From NCBI GenBank assembly GCA_014642895.1, contig BMJD01000021.1, forward strand, positions 1 to 64,000: a stretch of DNA of 64,000 nucleotides, written 5' to 3'. The stretch is from Lentibacillus populi (GTDB taxonomy: Bacteria; Bacillota; Bacilli; Bacillales; Amphibacillaceae). Position numbers and translations under genes: made by a program. Positions 63,115-64,000 of the stretch are shown piece after piece; within the stretch, counting starts at the first letter, position 1, and every line of letters starts with the position of its first letter. The notes beneath the pieces are model-generated. The model was not told the origin of the DNA, made no database searches, and saw only the letters and a program-made list of their open reading frames with translations.

Positions 63115-64000
63115 TTATTTTACAGCTTGCTTCTTATTACTCGTCTGCTGATATACAATATATCGGTTTACCGCATTAAGAAACGCATTTGCCGATGCTT
63201 CTATTACATCTTGGGCTGAACCTCTGCCATTCATTGGGTCGCCATTTATCACGAGTTGAACATGTGATTCAGCAAGTGCATCTTTGCCGCGTCCAACTGA
63301 ATTAAGCTGATAATCAACGAGATGCAAGTCTTCTTTGATTAACGAATCTAACGTTTTATATAGTGCCTCGACACTGCCCTGTCCCGTACAAGCCGCTTGC
63401 AAGGTCTCTCCAGCAGGGGATTTTAACTTGACGGTAGCAGTTGGAATATTTGTCGTACCATACTGCACCTGGAACATTTCCAGTTGATATTTATCGACCT
63501 TTGAAGTATCCGTCTGAATTTCTGTCAAAATGGTAAAAAGATCATCATCCGTTACTTCTTTTTTGCGATCCGTTAAAAGTTTAAACAAGTTAAATGCTTC
63601 TTGCAGTTTTTCATCAGATAATTCATATCCTAGCTCTTGAACCTTATCTTTAAACGCATGGCGTCCGGAATGTTTACCTAAAAATAGTGTATTTGAGCTA
63701 ACACCGACCATTTCAGGTGTGATAATCTCATAGGTTGACGCGTGCTTCAGAACACCATCCTGATGAATGCCTGACTCATGAGCAAACGCATTCCGGCCGA
63801 TGACTGCTTTATTCGCTTGCACATACATGCCAGTTAATTTTGCAACAAGATCACTGGTCCGTTTCGTCTCATTCAGTTTCAAGTTGGTTGTATACGGATA
63901 ATGATCGGAGCGAATCTTCAACGCAACAGCAACTTCCTCAAGTGCCACATTACCTGCGCGCTCCCCAATTCCATTAACGGTTCCTTCTACTTGGGTAGCC
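63115..64000 (-). CDS. leuA: 2-isopropylmalate synthase, C-terminal part (cut by the window edge)
   Basis: The frame stays open to base 64000 (ATQVEGTVNGIGERAGNVALEEVAVAL), so the start is outside. The visible 295 codons cover the end of the TIM barrel, the linker (NAFAHESGIHQDGVLKHASTYEIITPEMVG) and the regulatory domain that binds leucine (GSVEALYKTLDSL ... GRGSAQDVIEASANAFLNAVNRY). It catalyses the first step of leucine synthesis. Presumably the ilvBNC-leuABCD operon continues to the right. Confidence 0.95.
   Translation of the reverse strand, partial: ATQVEGTVNGIGERAGNVALEEVAVALKIRSDHYPYTTNLKLNETKRTSDLVAKLTGMYVQANKAVIGRNAFAHESGIHQDGVLKHASTYEIITPEMVGVSSNTLFLGKHSGRHAFKDKVQELGYELSDEKLQEAFNLFKLLTDRKKEVTDDDLFTILTEIQTDTSKVDKYQLEMFQVQYGTTNIPTATVKLKSPAGETLQAACTGQGSVEALYKTLDSLIKEDLHLVDYQLNSVGRGKDALAESHVQLVINGDPMNGRGSAQDVIEASANAFLNAVNRYIVYQQTSNKKQAVK

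Overview
The window looks like a chromosome segment of a low-GC, spore-forming Firmicute of the Bacillaceae, probably a halotolerant genus close to Oceanobacillus, Virgibacillus or Lentibacillus. This is inferred from the gene families: a GerA/B/C-type germinant receptor, tandem Trp T-box leaders, LipM-type octanoyltransferase, HelD, a Ytr-type ABC operon, MprF, a sigma-D-like chemoreceptor promoter, and strong GGAGG ribosome binding sites with GTG and TTG starts. Most genes are ordinary housekeeping or accessory metabolism. No prophage, integrase, CRISPR array or complete insertion sequence was seen.

Layout. 1-8.3 kb: the end of an IS200/IS605-type element at the edge, a chemoreceptor, DNA repair and acetyltransferase genes, a MITE-like repeat, peptidase T, and a D,D-carboxypeptidase lipoprotein. 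8.4-12.1 kb: fructose operon fruR-fruK-fruA with a cre-like site in its promoter. 12.1-17.4 kb: a DUF2269 protein, an ABC-F protein with a long attenuator-like leader, a Fic protein, guanine deaminase, and a nitroreductase behind a Fur box. 17.5-23.4 kb: a germinant receptor operon in the order B-A-C, Ddl, and a hypothetical. 23.7-30.9 kb: tandem Trp T-boxes followed by trpEGDCFBA. 31-35.6 kb: a YusW-like lipoprotein, a YlmA-like ATPase, a frameshifted AraC/GyrI gene, and a TPP riboswitch directly ahead of lipM-lipA. 35.6-38.8 kb: a 21-bp repeat array, a metal P1B-ATPase with an HMA chaperone, and two tRNAs. 38.8-45.2 kb: helD, a thioredoxin-like gene, a short SDR, and mprF. 45.4-50.9 kb: a Ytr-like operon (GntR regulator, two ABC modules, an exported protein) behind three copies of one operator. 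51-58.5 kb: an RDD protein, an S13 penicillin-binding protein, an APH-like kinase, selD-mnmH, a NagZ-like hydrolase, and a VOC protein. 58.5-58.8 kb: a complex structured element with no coding capacity. 58.8-64 kb: the end of a branched-chain amino acid operon, leuA(partial)-leuB-leuC-leuD followed by an ilvA-like gene.

The points most worth a second look are: the TPP riboswitch sitting on lipoate biosynthesis genes; the ~285-nt structured element at 58490-58775, with two homologous hairpins and a pair of mutually exclusive helices; the ABC-F leader with a minimal upstream ORF; the intergenic arrays repeated at exactly 21 bp at three loci; the palindrome inserted in one of the two T-boxes; and the selD-mnmH pair, which suggests selenium use in tRNA.
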